Notes: generated by a model not told the origin, from the sequence alone. A DNA stretch of 64,000 nt from Symbiodinium natans (GCA_905221605.1 CAJNDS010002401.1:738542-802541), one strand, 5' to 3'. Shown: positions 1-11,499, counted from the stretch's first letter. Numbers and translations: made by a program.

Positions 1-1637
1 AGAGCCCTTCCAAAGGGCGGGCTGAACCTTCCCCAGCCCCCTAGGGGCACAGGTTTTAAGCCCCCCAAACCCTCAAAGCAAAGCCCTGAAGTCCTAAACT
101 CTAAGGTCCAGGAGCCGTTAAAAGTATATAATCACAGTAGCAATAACACTGGCAGTATTACGAATAGTGATAGTGATAATGGCAATGATAATCATGGTGG
201 TAATAGTAAATGGGAAGAATCAATGGAACCTCAAGCACATGCGCCCGAGGACCCGGGCCTAAGACGAGGAGGAGAGGCGGCACCAAGGGCCTTAGGGACT
301 TTAGGATGTAGGGATTGCAGGATTTAGGGCTTAGGGTTTAGGATTTGGGGATTATAGGATTTGAGTTTAGGATTTTAGGGGTAACAGTTTAGGGGTCAGT
401 TCAGAGGGATCAGGCTCAGCGCTCGAGTTAAGGGTGTTTAAGTTTCACTTGGAGGTTCCTGGTTGGTCACAAATAGGGGATTCTTAAGGAGGGCATCCAT
501 AGTTACGGTACCTACCGCCCACCGACCCTCAGCTGGCCATGAGCCTTCAAGTAGGGGCTCTGCCGGGAGTTCAGGGGCTGGCCGTGCGCTTGAGGATGTA
601 GCTCGTTGGCTTTGGCTTTGGGTTGGAGGGTATTTTCTGCGTTCGCAGCGCCCTTCCCGAAGGCCACTCGTCGTAGCTTTTTGCAATTGGGGTGGCTTCG
701 CGGGTTGTGGGGCTTCTAAACCGCAAGGCCTTGAATGCGAGTGAATACGAAGTGATGGCGTAGGGGCGATCGCTCAAGACCTCACTCCCAAAAAAGCCCT
801 GAGAGAGCTTTGCCCGCCCATGAGCAGCGTCCCCCCCAACTCCGGGGGGCCATCTCCCGGCCTTCAGGTCTCTGCTCAGAGCTGCAAAGCGCAGCTGCAC
901 ATAAGCGAGCATGCCCACGGTGCACGTCTGGGCCATCTGGTCCCAGTGTCTGCTGTTTCAACGCCGGCCCAGGTGCCATCGTTTTTGAGCACACGAAGGG
1001 AGACTCCGACGCGAGTCGTTCTGAACATCTACGATGCGCACATCCGCCTTTTAACGGGAGTTGCGTGTCGGGTGGGGGATCACTAGTGTGACTCGTACCC
1101 CTGTGCGCCCTCATCGCATGGGAATCCGAGCAGACAAGTTCAGAAGCCCCGCAGCTTCTCAAATTTGACGCCCTCGGCCCAATGAGGCCCGAAACCTGAG
1201 CAGCCCCAGAGCCAAGGCACCCCAAAAGCCCAAAGCCCTTACTCCCTAAAACTGACGCCCTCAAGCCATAAAAACCCAAAACCCCAAGGAGCACGCTCAG
1301 CTGGAATTTTTAACACCCCAGGCTTGACCTTGCCGCCCCTCTAAGGAGGTTCAGGGTTTAGGGTTTAGGGTTTAGGGTTAAGAGTTTTCGGTGCGAAAAA
1401 TAAGGCTCCATGTATTTCGCGATGCCGAAACAAGGGACTCGATTTTGCAGAACCGACCATGTGGGTTCCTGCACCCTAAGCCCCTGAAACCCTACAACCC
1501 AAAAGCACTAAAACCCTAAAACCCTAAAACCTTAAAACCCTAAAGCCCTAAAAACCCTAAAAACCGTAAACACCCTGAAAACCCGAAAACCCTAAAACCC
1601 CAAAGGCCCCAAACCCCTAAGCCCCGAACCCGAGCAG
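1..1637. other. No supported gene: degenerate telomere-like sequence
   Basis: Short CCCTAAA- and TTTAGGG-like runs (300-430, 1340-1380, 1490-1620) surround a GC-rich patch (480-1150) with frames open on both strands and no convincing borders. A copy of the ACTTGGAGGTTC motif lies at 447-462. Confidence 0.5.
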
Positions 1638-1727
1638 GTGGTGCTGAGATACATTGCCGGGCGGCCTGATCTGGATGGCGCCCACGGATGGCTCCTGGAT
1701 TTCAGCCACGAGCTCCTTGGGGGGCAG
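1638..1727 (+). CDS. Exon-like segment, unknown protein
   Basis: CGAGCAG precedes an open frame VVLRYIAGRPDLDGAHGWLL then DFSHELLGGQ. The other two frames hold stops. C-strand telomere-like sequence lies upstream; TTAGGGGG and later a long CCCTAAA array follow. No family recognised. Confidence 0.45.
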
Positions 1728-1757
1728 TTAGGGGGAGTTCCGGGTAGGGCTGTAGGC

Positions 1758-2092
1758 CTAAACCCTAAACCCTAAACCCTAAACCCTAAACCCTAAACCC
1801 TAAACCCTAAACCCTAAACCCTAAACCCTAAACCCTAAACCCTAAACCCTAAACCCTAAACCCTAAACCCTAAACCCTAACCTAAACCCTAAACCCTAAA
1901 CCCTAAACCCTAAACCCTAAACCCTAAACCCTAAACCCTAAACCCTAAACCCTAAACCTAAACCCTAAACCCTAGACCCTAGACCCTAGACCCTAAACCC
2001 TAAACAACCCTAAACCCTAAACAACCCCAAGCCCTAAACCCTAAGCCCTAAACCCTAAGCCCTAAACCCTAAACCCCACAACCCCAAAGCCT
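1758..2092 (-). repeat. Telomere-like array (CCCTAAA)n
   Basis: About 30 head-to-tail units, near-perfect to 1968, then CCCTAGA, CCCTAAACAA and CCCTAAG variants. TTTAGGG reads on the minus strand. Interstitial, between two exon-like segments. Confidence 0.95.
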
Positions 2093-2119
2093 AAACCCTG
2101 AAACCCGAACCCTCAGCAG

Positions 2120-2197
2120 GTTGAACTCGGGCCTTGGTGGCTTGAACCCCTGTCGTTTTGCCAGGATCCCCATCTCCCCTCCCCAATAGTGATGTAG
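2120..2197 (+). CDS. Exon-like segment ending in TAG
   Basis: CAGCAG acceptor, then VELGPWWLEPLSFCQDPHLP plus SPIVM and TAG. CCCTAAA array upstream and TTTAGGG downstream fit the exon polarity rule. Could be a 3' terminal exon, or the stop may lie in the following intron. Confidence 0.4.
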   Translation, partial: VELGPWWLEPLSFCQDPHLPSPIVM

Positions 2198-3219
2198 TTT
2201 TTTGGGTTTAGGGTTTAGGGTCCACTTAGGTCTGCCATGTACATCCGAAGTAACCCTAAAAGTTCGAGGCTTAGGGTTTGGGGTTCCGAGTTCATGAGGT
2301 TGAGGGTGCAGGATTTACGGGGTTCAGGGTGGGAGGGACCTCCAAAAGCATGCCCTTCAGTCCTCCTAGCCAAAAGTCCCTCTATGAGTACCCTACCCCC
2401 CCCCCCCCCCCCAAAAACAAAAAAAAAAAAAAAGTCAACCCATGGGCCCATGGACATCGCTGCTGTTAGGGTCTAGAATATTCATGCCGTGCCTGAGGAC
2501 TGGGCTTTGCGAAGTCGATCTTGAGGCCCATCGCAGAGTGGGGAAGCTGCCCCGTTGAGTTTTTTTTTGAAGGGTGGCTGGGTGGTGCCGAAGCCCTCAA
2601 GGCAAACCCCTCCGCCCTACACCTTCAGCCTCAAATCCTAGGCCTAGAGGAAGAAAGTCGGGGGGAGAACGTTTCTTCCCTGCACCTGACAGAGCAAGAA
2701 GGGCTTGTAGACCGACAAAGACGGCCCTAGTCAGAAGCCGCCACGTGTGCCAAGCCTGTTCGTGAAAGGCGGTTCAGGGTTTAGGGTTTGAGTGGGGGTG
2801 AGGGAGGGTGGGGGAGGGTGGAGGAGGGAAGCCGCTCTGGTATCGGGGATTGTGCCATGGTTTCCCCAGTGCCCAGTAAAGCCAGCACGCCCCAATCGCC
2901 CAAAACCTAAAGACTAGAACCATCTTGAACTTAAGTCCTAACCCTGGAAATCCTGATCCTAAGCCTGGTCAAATTTCTTGGGGGTTGGGTGGGGATGTCG
3001 AACTGAACCCCTTCCTGCCACCCCAATCTCTGCCAACCAAGAGAGCGCCCTCAACGCCACAAAGCCGCTAAGCCCGTGAACCCTCTGCCCTAGACCGAAG
3101 CATCACAAACGGACCAGAGCCAGAACCCCACTTGAAGGTTCATGAGAGCACCCCCGCAACCCATGGAAACGCTATTTAGCGCTAGTAATCACTGCCGATG
3201 AACCTTCCGACGCTACGTC

Positions 3220-3312
3220 ATGTACCGTGCTGGGAACAAGCCTCGAACCGGCCGGAGCCAGGGCATCGAAATCCTCAAGGACATTCCCATCCAGTGCCTA
3301 GAGGACGTCTAG
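3220..3312 (+). CDS. Small ORF or terminal exon
   Basis: Open frame from ATG 3220 to TAG 3310-3312: MYRAGNKPRTGRSQGIEILK and DIPIQCLEDV. The frame is also open upstream to a TGA at about 3198. An acceptor AGCCAG precedes GIEILKDIP. Unknown family. Confidence 0.4.
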   Translation: MYRAGNKPRTGRSQGIEILKDIPIQCLEDV

Positions 3313-3478
3313 GGTCCTAACTCCTAAACCCTAAGGCCCTAAACCTTATAAGCCCTGAGATCAGAACCCTCCTCAGTAAGGTCCAGGGTTGCAGGATCTT
3401 TTCGGCTTAGGGCACGGATACTTTGAGAGCACGCGCAAGGAGTAGCGAGGTCGCGGGCAAGGACTTAGGGCGTCGGAC

Positions 3479-3577
3479 ATGCAGGTTTGCGTGCTATCGC
3501 TGCTGAACACTTCTGTTCATACCTTTGGCAACGAGGGCGCAGCCATGAAGCCACTCTGCGTTGTCATGCTCGACTGA
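3479..3577 (+). CDS. Small ORF or exon
   Basis: ATG 3479 to TGA: MQVCVLSLLNTSVHTFGNEG and AAMKPLCVVMLD, 32 residues. An acceptor ACATGCAG could start the exon at 3485. Unknown. Confidence 0.3.
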   Translation: MQVCVLSLLNTSVHTFGNEGAAMKPLCVVMLD

Positions 3578-4241
3578 ACCGGCTCCGTTCAGCTTCGCTT
3601 GCTCTGTATGGGTCTACGATAAGATAGGCCAACGGTTCAGGGTGAGCACGGCTCAGATTTCAGGCATAGCAGTTGCTGGGAGAAAAAAGGAGGCCTGGTA
3701 GCCCACAGGGCAAGCAGACGCTCTTCAAGGGCTGCGGTGCTCTGACGAAACGGAAAGGACGCCCCAAGGAAAGGGTTCCGGGAGGCCTCTTTCAAGCGCT
3801 GCAAGGCGTAGTCATTCAGTCGAGGCAATAAGCAACTTGATAAGAAGAGTTTCGAAATTTTGAAATCGGGTTGATGCGTGTCAACGACTTCGGAGGACGC
3901 GACGAACGTGGCAGCGGAGCAGCCCCACGCGCTGGCAGTGTCGGCGCCAGGCGGGGGGTGTCATTAGAAGACGCTGGGGTTTTGGGGCTTGGGTTCAGGG
4001 TTCAGGGTTTTGAGTTTAGTAAACCCGAAGCTTCATGTTTTGAGGCCTTAGAGGATCACCTCGTTTCAACCCTACTTATGACCCTGCTCGCCTGAAGGAA
4101 TCCTGGCGGGCCTGCTGGGTTATGAGGTTGACTAGGGTTTAGGGCTTTAGGGGTTTGTAGGATGTAGCAACGTAGGGCAATGTAGGGTCATGGAGGGAAC
4201 CCTGCACCCGAAGCCCTAAAACCCTACACTGCGATCCGCAG

Positions 4242-4342
4242 GCCCCACGATGCTGGACACCAACTGGCTCGTTCAGAAGCGGGACTTGGAAAACAAGGCT
4301 GGCAGATTCAGGGAAGGCATTGTCCCTGAACGCTTGGCCCTG
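4242..4342 (+). CDS. Exon with canonical borders
   Basis: GATCCGCAG acceptor, then PTMLDTNWLVQKRDLENKAG and RFREGIVPERLAL, ending at GTAAGCC. One of the cleanest exons: charged, helical, single sensible frame, CCCTAAA-like sequence upstream. Unknown family. Confidence 0.55.
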
Positions 4343-5341
4343 GTAAGCCTTGAGGCCTAGACCCTAGACCCTAAACCCCAAACCCTAAAAACAGAACCTT
4401 AAACATTGAGATATTTGGGATTAAGGCTTTCATTTAGGAATTGAAGGAGGGACCTTAATCAGATATTTTGCAAATCGAATTATTACAATGATCCGAAGCA
4501 CCGATTAGTTGATGCATCAATCTCGGCACCCCCTAATTTTCGATAAAATTCTTGGTCTAAATATCCCCGAATTGTGTTGGATGTGGCAATGACTAGTCCT
4601 TTTCAATGTTTTTTTCATAGTTGAATAATCACAATGAAAAGGGGTTCCGAGTTGCCACGGCACATATCTTTGTGATGCCCAAAATATTTTCAATCTTGCC
4701 CTAAACCCCAAACCTAGACGCTAAGCCCTTTACGGGGCGCTAAGCCCTCGAAGGCCTAAGCCCTAAGTCGGATTTGGAAGCTTCTTGGGCCCCCACGTAA
4801 ATTCCGCAGCTCCCGAATCGTAAGTATTCGCGCTCAGGGTTCAGGGCTCGGGGTTTAGGGTTCAGGGTTTAGGGCTCAGGGTTTAGGAAAGTTCATGTAG
4901 ACCGGGAACCTAAAACCCTACTCCTTTTCTGGTAAAGAAAGGGGGGACCTGAACCCTCCGCCCTAAACCCTGAACTTACCTCAAACCTTTGCTTTGGTGG
5001 CTCGGGGTCTTCGCCCAATCTTTGCAGCTGCCCCTGAGCTAAACACCAACCTCAAACCTTGAACTCTACACACCAGACCCTAAACCCGAAGCCTTAAACC
5101 CCAAACCCTAACCCCAGACCCTAAACCCTGAACCCCAAACCCTAAACCCTAAACCCTATAAACCCTACAAACCCTATAAACCCTCTGAACCCTATAAACC
5201 CTACAAGCCCTATAAACCCCAAAAGCCCTGAACCCCCCAAATCCTGAACCATGAGCAATGAACCAATGTGAACTCACCAAGCCCGACATCCTGGGTGCTT
5301 GGGCTGTTGAGTTCAAGGCTTCCTTGTTCCACCCTAACTCC

Positions 5342-5480
5342 TGACCCCCAACCCCTAAACCCTAATCCCTAAACCCTAAACCCTAAACCCTAACCCCTAA
5401 CCCCTGAACCCTGAACCCTAAACCCGAAACCCTAAACCCTAAACCCTAAACCCTAAACCCTAAACCCCTCAACCCCTAAA
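5342..5480 (-). repeat. Telomere-like array (CCCTAAA)n, imperfect
   Basis: CCCTAAA with CCCCTAA and CCCTGAA variants, ending 30 nt before the exon at 5511. Confidence 0.9.
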
Positions 5481-5510
5481 CCCTCAGGCTCAAACCCAAA
5501 CCTCAAGCAG

Positions 5511-5561
5511 GTCGAAGCGAGCCGCCAGGAACGCTACAGAAAGTTCGTGCCGCGACCGGCT
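5511..5561 (+). CDS. Exon-like segment
   Basis: CTCAAGCAG acceptor, then VEASRQERYRKFVPRPA before a G-run. C-strand repeats upstream, G-rich strand downstream. Basic and helical; unknown. Confidence 0.4.
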
Positions 5562-5992
5562 GGGGGGGGTCTTTCGGGCCTAGGTCGGGGTTTGGGGCTG
5601 AGTTTTTTTTTTTGGGTTCAGGGCTTAGGGATTTGGGGGTCTAGGGTTTACGGCGAAGGTTTTGGCGTTTTTTTTGGGGTTGAGGGCGGAGATTAGGGTG
5701 TGTGAGGGTGTCTGGGTTTAGGTTTGAGGTTCAAGATTAGGGGGAAAGACAAGGGCTGTCAATGGCCCTTTAGGGCGGAGTGATTAGTGTTTTTGGGGTG
5801 TCAAGGTTTGGAGTTTAAGGTTCAGGGCCTTGGGCTGTAGGATCAATGTTAGGGTTAAGGCCAAAGATTAGGGCTAGAAGAAGATGGGTTTTCAACGAGT
5901 CTTTGGAGTTTCAGGATTTGGGGTTTCAGGGCTTCTGGGGTTGTAGATGAACCCTAAACTCCTAGAGCCCTAAACCCTAAGCCCTAGCCAAG

Positions 5993-6080
5993 GCTTCCGA
6001 GGCGACCAAGGAGGAGTCGGAGAAGGCCGCCCGGGTCAAGGCGCGCCTGGGGGAGGGAACAATCAAAGCGCCCCTTAAAG
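5993..6080 (+). CDS. Coiled-coil-like exon
   Basis: AGCCAAG acceptor, then ASEATKEESEKAARVKARLG and EGTIKAPLK, ending before GTTAGGG. Alternating Ala and charged residues suggest coiled coil. CCCTAA upstream, TTTAGGG array directly downstream. Confidence 0.5.
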
Positions 6081-6180
6081 GTTAGGGTTTAGGGTTTAGA
6101 GTTCAGGGTTTTAGGGTTTAGGGTTAAGAGCTTAGGGTTTAGGGTTTAGAGTTTAGGGTTTTCGGGTTTAGGGTTTTCCG
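6081..6180 (+). repeat. Telomere-like tract (TTTAGGG)n
   Basis: Starts at the donor of the exon 5993-6080; TTTAGGG with TTTTAGGG and TTTAGAG variants. Confidence 0.9.
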
Positions 6181-6261
6181 CTTTGGGGTTTCAGGGTTTA
6201 AGGGGTTCAGGGCCCCAAAGTCACAAACGCGGGGTTACGCTACAGGTTGGGTTTAGGAGGC

Positions 6262-6405
6262 TTAGGCTCTGGGGCTTTGGGGCTTTGGGTTTTTTTTGGG
6301 GTTTTGGCGTTTTGGGGCTTTGGGGCTTTGGGGCTTTGGGGCTTTGGGTTTTTTTGGGGTTTTGGGTTTTTGGGGCTTTGGGGCTTTTGGGCTTTGGGGC
6401 TTTGA
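6262..6405 (+). repeat. GGGGCTTTG minisatellite
   Basis: Units of GGGCTTTGG and GGGTTTTTTTGG type, a G/T-rich derivative of the telomere-like sequence. Confidence 0.8.
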
Positions 6406-6760
6406 TTAAGCGTTTCGACGCACGAAAGTCACAACAGCCTAAGCAGACCAATCAAGTTGCGAAGCCCCATTAGACGGGCTCCGGAAATTAGGCCCTTTGT
6501 GGGAGCTCCCTTATGAAGAGGGGGGGATTCTACGGCAGTTGGGGGCCGAAGGGTGGGCCCCCCATGTGTTGGAAACTCCCACTTCTTCCCAGCAGCAGCT
6601 GTCAGGGTCGGGTTTCGTGCATTGAAGTGGCCCTAAATCCTTAAAAAGCGCAACGTTAGAGCTCCAAACCCAATCCCTGGCCCTCCACGCCCAACTCCCC
6701 CAAGCTCGAGAACTCTGAATGCTAAAACCCCAAACCCCCGACCTTAACAGCCTTGAAGCT

Positions 6761-6826
6761 TCCCTTCCCGTCCCTTCCGGTCCCTTCCCGTCCCTTCCCG
6801 TCCCTTCCCCCCCCCCCCGTCCCTCT
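6761..6826 (+). repeat. CCCTTCCCGT tandem repeat and C-run
   Basis: About five copies of (T)CCCTTCC[C/G]G(T), ending in a run of C. Confidence 0.85.
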
Positions 6827-6916
6827 AAAAAGAAGCATCTCCCTGAACCCTTGAAGACCTGTAAACGCTAAACGCCCTCGAAACCCTGAAGCCAAAACCC
6901 AACCCCACTGTTGCAG

Positions 6917-6958
6917 GAAGCGCTCGAGCAGACGGAGGTTTTGCGACTCGACCTCGAG
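6917..6958 (+). CDS. Short exon EALEQTEVLRLDLE
   Basis: Forty-two nt between TTGCAG and GTACGG give EALEQTEVLRLDLE, a heptad-like acidic helix. C-strand sequence upstream, TTTAGGG-like downstream. Confidence 0.45.
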
Positions 6959-7020
6959 GTACGGCTCGGGGTTTGAGGTTTAGGGCTTTGGGGCTTAGGG
7001 TTGAGGGTTTCAATCCCCAA

Positions 7021-7257
7021 ACCCTAAACCCTTAACCCTAAGCCCTAAGCCCTAAGCCCTAAGCCCTAAGCGCTAAACCCTAAACCCTAAACCCTAAACC
7101 CTAAACCCTAAACCCTAAACCCTAAACCCTAAACCCTAAACCCTAAACCCTAAACCCTAAACCCTAAACCCTAAACCCTAAACCCTAAACCCTAAACCCT
7201 AAACCCTAAAACCCTAAACCCTAAACCCTAAACCCTAAACCCTGAACCCTAAATTTA
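7021..7257 (-). repeat. Telomere-like array (CCCTAAA)n
   Basis: A short CCCTAAG block, then about 25 near-perfect CCCTAAA units. Confidence 0.95.
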
Positions 7258-7369
7258 AGAGCCTCCGGCTCAAGCCGACGACCCCGCTGGAGCATAGTTG
7301 AAAGGTTTAAACGCGCTCGTCAGCTCAAAGGATGCCAAAAGTTGATTTGCTTGAGCCTCTGTGAAACGT

Positions 7370-7620
7370 TGGGGGGGGGGGTAGGGGGTAGCACCAGGAC
7401 CCAAACAGGAGCTGAAGCCAGCTTGAAGGAGGGCATCAATTCAAGCCCAACAAACAGGAGAGGGGGGGAGGGTGGGGTGGGGGGGGGGGGGGGGGTTGGG
7501 GGGGGGGGGTTGGGGGGGGGGGGTAGGGGGGGGGGGGGGGGGAAGGCAGGGGGTTTTTGGTGGTGGGGGGTGGGGGGGATGGAACCCCCCCCGCGTTTTT
7601 GGGGGGGGGAAAGGGGGAAA
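7370..7620 (+). repeat. Poly-G rich tract
   Basis: Long G-runs broken by T, TT or A. Frames through it give Gly- or Pro-only peptides and are not genes. Confidence 0.85.
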
Positions 7621-7673
7621 AGAGGGAGGTTTTCACCTCCTTTTCCCATCCAACACGCCGCCAGGGTCGGCGG

Positions 7674-8012
7674 ACCCTAAACCCTAAACCCTAAACCCTG
7701 AACCCTAAACCCTAAACCCTTAACCCTCAGCCCTGAGCGCTAAACCCTAAACCCTAAACCCTAAACCCTAAACCCTAAACCCTAAACCCTAAACCCTAAA
7801 CCCTAAACCCTAAACCCTAAACCCTAAACCCTAAACCCTAAACCCTAAACCCTAAACCCTAAACCCTAAACCCCCTAAACACTAAACTACCCCCTAAACC
7901 CTAACCCTACCCTAAACCCTACCCTAAACCTAACCCTAAACCCTAAACCCTAAACCCTAAACCCTAAACCCTAAACCCTAAACCCTAAACCCTAAACCCT
8001 AAACCCTAAACT
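7674..8012 (-). repeat. Telomere-like array (CCCTAAA)n
   Basis: About 45 units, mostly perfect, with short scrambled patches around 7870-7930. Confidence 0.95.
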
Positions 8013-8340
8013 GCCGAGAGCGCCGCTGTCCATATGCATGGGCGCTCGAGGCTTCGACCGAGGTCCCCGACCGAGCGTCTCCACAGAACGGTGAGGGAGG
8101 GTAAAGCCTCCCGGTAGACGAGACGGCAGTGAGGGCGTCAGCCCTTTTTTTTTAGGACCCCAAACCTGCGACCGTTGATGTCTTTTAGTGTTTTTTACGG
8201 GGGTCAGGGGGGTACCCCCCGGGGGGGTCTGGGGCCCGGGCTGGCAGATTCCGGAGACCCCCCCTGCCGGGGGCGGTCCAGGGGGGCTCCTGCAGCGATT
8301 TTGCCTCCGATTGTTGTTTTTGGGTGCTTTCGACACTTCT

Positions 8341-8560
8341 GGGCTGGGACCCCCCTGGGACCCCCCTGGGACGCCCCTGGGACCCCCCTGGGACCCCCCT
8401 GGGACCCCCCTGGGACCCCCCTGGGACCTTGCTGCGACCTCCCTGGGACCCCCCTTAAGACCCCCCTGAAACCCCCCTGGGACCCCCTGGGACCCCCCTG
8501 GGACCCCCCTGGGACCCCCCTGGCACCCCCCTGGACCGCCTGAGACCTGGGACCCCCCTG
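8341..8560 (+). repeat. 11-bp minisatellite (GGGACCCCCCT)n
   Basis: About 17 tandem units with a few substitutions (GGGACGCCCCT, GGGACCTTGCT, AAGACCCCCCT). Not telomere-related. It could look like a CRISPR array but has no unique spacers. Confidence 0.9.
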
Positions 8561-8670
8561 AAAACCCCCCTGGACCTTGGTTACCTCAAACAGACGGGCC
8601 TTTCTGGACCCCCCCCCCCACCCCCTTGGGACCCCCCTCAGACCCCCCTGACACCCCCTCCCAAGAATTC

Positions 8671-8826
8671 GCTCGGTTTTGGTCAAAAATCCAGAAAACG
8701 AGAGACCACCCAGAGCCGTCGATTTCAGTACTAAAAAATCGCATTTTTAACTGGGACCCGGGCCGATCCTGGGGTCCCCCTCATTTGGGGTGTTTTTGGC
8801 AAACTTTCCCTTTCAAGGGGGGGTCG
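8671..8826 (+). repeat. Duplicated unique block, copy 1
   Basis: Begins GCTCGGTTTTGGTCAAAAAT and is nearly identical to 9063-9222. Differences include CTGGGACC/CTGGGGCC and a 4-nt insertion (AGGC) in copy 2. An A-rich (CTGAAAAA)-type patch separates the copies. Confidence 0.9.
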
Positions 8827-9062
8827 GAGTTTGAGGCTAGGGGGGGTCTCAGAAGATTATTTTGCCTTTAAAATTGAAAAACACAACCCCCCCTTGACCA
8901 AAACTAGGCTGTGAAAAGGTCGCGGGGGCGGCCCTCCATCAGAATTGAGGGTTACAAACTCTGAAATATCCTGAAAAACATTGAAAAACCTTAAAAAACA
9001 CTGAAAAATTCTGAAAAACCTTGAAGAACTTTGAAAAACTTGAAATCCCGAAGCCGGTGAAG

Positions 9063-9222
9063 GCTCGGTTTTGGTCAAAAATCCAGAAAACGAGAGACCA
9101 CCCAGAGCCGTCGATTTCAGTACTAAAAAATCGCATTTTTAACTGGGGCCCGGGCCGATCCTGGGGTCCCCCTCATTTGGGGTGTTTTTGGAGGCAAACT
9201 TTCCCTCTCAAGGGGGGGCCGG
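9063..9222 (+). repeat. Duplicated unique block, copy 2
   Basis: Second copy of the 156-bp block at 8671-8826, same orientation. A further related pair of short segments (AATGTGGGTT..TATTGCAA..GA) occurs at about 9340-9385 and 9445-9490. Confidence 0.9.
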
Positions 9223-9729
9223 AGGGCGCAGTTTTGGATTTATGAGGCCTCCCCACCCGCCAGGCTAGGGTTCCGGCCTCCCAGAGGGGCCTCCTGGGGC
9301 CTGAGCTGACAGGGTCTCATTTGCCCAGACGCGTAAGAAAATGTGGGTTTTTTAGTATTGCAAATCGACGGTTTTCCATTTCAAAAAGCAGGGCCGGCCG
9401 AGGCCCTGCTACTCCCGACCGTTTTTGCTGCCCTTTCAAGCCCGAAAATGTGGGTTCTTGGTATTGCAATTGATGGTTTTGGGCACCTTCCATTTTACTC
9501 CGTGAAAGCTCCAAGAAGCCTACGAGTCACTGACAGGCTCCATGAAGCTCGGGAGACCCCGCCCTGCTCTTTCTCTGTAAAAAGCAAGAAAGCCCCCCTT
9601 GAGGGGGGTTTGGGGGGTGAACCCTAAACCCTAAATGAGAATAGTTTGGGTGGTTGGGGTGGGACTACATGCTAACTAACGCAAGCGAGCGGCCCGGGTG
9701 CTTTTAGCACCAGCGAGCTTCCCTTCTAT

Positions 9730-9927
9730 ACACCCTAAACCCTAAACCCTAAACCCTAAACCCTAAACCCTAAACCCTAAACCCTAAACCCTAAACCCTA
9801 AACCCTAAACCCTAAACCCTAAACCCTAAACCCTAAACCCTAAACCCTAAACCCTAAAAACCCTAAACCCTAAACCCTAAACCCTAAATCCTAAACCCTA
9901 AACCCTAAATCCTTTACCCTGAACCCT
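9730..9927 (-). repeat. Telomere-like array (CCCTAAA)n
   Basis: About 28 units, ending beside the exon-like segment at 9945. Confidence 0.95.
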
Positions 9928-9944
9928 AAAGAGCGACTCGAAAG

Positions 9945-10004
9945 GAGCGGCTGCGCCTGGGCCTGCGCCACGGCGATGCGGTCCTGCGGCTGGGCGCACT
10001 GTGA
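9945..10004 (+). CDS. Exon-like segment
   Basis: After GAAAG the frame reads ERLRLGLRHGDAVLRLGAL then TGA. CCCTAAA array immediately upstream; G-rich runs downstream. Other frames are also open, so the frame is tentative. Confidence 0.35.
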   Translation, partial: ERLRLGLRHGDAVLRLGAL

Positions 10005-10181
10005 GCCAAGGTTTGAGAGGGCTTTTTTTTTTTTGGGGGGGGGGGCTTAGTAGGGTTTAGTTTTTTTTTTTTTTTTTGGGGGGGGGGGTTGGGGTTGGTT
10101 TAGGTTTTTTTTGGTGTTTAGGGTTTAGGGTTGAGGGTTTTTGGGGCTCAGTAGGGTTTATTTCTTTGGTTTTTTGTTTGT

Positions 10182-10386
<205 letters not shown>

Positions 10387-11160
10387 AATGGGATCTGTGT
10401 CACAAGATGGGCTTAGGGCTTAGGGTTTCGAGTTTGGGGTTTGGGGGATTAGGGTTTGGGGATAGGGTTTTGGGCGTGGGCTTTGTTTTTCGTTCCGCAG
10501 TTCAGGGTTTTTGGGCTTCACCTGAAGGGGCTGAAAGGGGGGACCTTTATCAGGGATCCTCGAGATTAGAGCCGATGAGTGGTTCAGGCAGCGAACCCAC
10601 ACTGCTTGCGTGTAACAGCAGTAAGAAGTCCCTCCGCCCCAGCGCATCTGCCTACCTGCTTGTGCGGTTTCTCTCTCTCTATTTGTCTGTTTCTGTCGTG
10701 TCTCTCTGACGGATGTATCAGACTTGCCAGCTGCAATCAAGGCTTCGGGCAGCCATTACGGAGACGAAGGAGCTTTTGAGCTCGTGTGTGAGAGGCTGAG
10801 ACCCCAGCAGTTTTCTTTTTTTTTTTTTTTCCCTGCTTTCGGGTTCGGTTCCTGTTGCTTTGGCTGCATGGCAAAGGCATTCCCGAAGTCAGAGTTGCGC
10901 CCACAGCCCAATTCCCTGACCGGACTGGGGTCTCTGCCATGTGACGACTTCTCTTGAAGGCTGAGAGATCCTTGGTTAATTTGAGGTGTGGTGGGCTGCA
11001 AGGTTCGGTTGCTTCGTGCTGGCCACGGGCATAAGGCTGTCTGGGATGTGCTCGTCCCCTCTTGCCTTAACTTGCAGGAGCCAAAATCACGACCAAGATT
11101 ATCCCCTTATCATCCGATATGAATAGAACATAAACGTGTAGGTCTTTAGGGTACTTGCAG

Positions 11161-11316
11161 GAGCTACTCGCGCAGAAATACCTGGCAATCGCACCGCCCT
11201 CGACGCTGAGCGCCTTGCGTCGAGCCCCTCGGTACCGACCAGGGAGGTTGCCCCGTGTTTCTCAACCCCAGCAAGGACTCTTAGTTCTAGTAAAGGGCCT
11301 CGCCTTTAACCACTAA
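11161..11316 (+). CDS. Longer exon-like segment, 51 codons to a stop
   Basis: ACTTGCAG acceptor, then ELLAQKYLAIAPPSTLSALR and RAPRYRPGRLPRVSQ..., stop TAA 11314-11316. A donor GTACCG at about 11232 would end the exon after LRRAPR. Unknown. Confidence 0.45.
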   Translation, partial: ELLAQKYLAIAPPSTLSALRRAPRYRPGRLPRVSQPQQGLLVLVKGLAFNH

Positions 11317-11437
11317 CCCCCAAGCCCTATGAAGCCCTTATGCCCTAAAGCTCCAAGCGCTAAAACCTCTGAACCAGTACTGGGCTCCGACGTTTGGCTT
11401 CTGGGCTCCGTTGGGTCTACTGGTCGAGCTGTTAACA

Positions 11438-11499
11438 GGAATGCAGTACCCCTTATTCTCATCCCCATGAAGGACTGTTAGTATGAGGGGGAACATGCC
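11438..11499. mobile_element. MITE-like family A, truncated copy
   Basis: Right end AAGGACTGTTAGTATGAGGGGGAACATGCC is clear; the left end (GGAATGCAGTACCCCTTATTCT) is degraded and the interior missing. Confidence 0.55.

Larger units (their letters stand above)
6959..9944. other. Repeat island without supported genes
   Basis: Arrays at 7021-7257, 7674-8012 and 9730-9927, the poly-G tract, the 11-bp minisatellite and the 156-bp duplication fill it. A GC-rich patch at 8013-8150 may hold an exon, but no frame is preferred. Confidence 0.6.

Noticed and set aside
1758-2092. True chromosome end
   Set aside because: CCCTAAA and TTTAGGG arrays occur in both orientations throughout, each flanked by other sequence, so they are interstitial.
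7320-7687. Gly- and Pro-rich frames on both strands
   Set aside because: They are translations of a poly-G tract, with no natural composition or borders.
8341-8560. CRISPR-like array
   Set aside because: Repeats are contiguous 11-bp units with no spacers, and the genome is eukaryotic.
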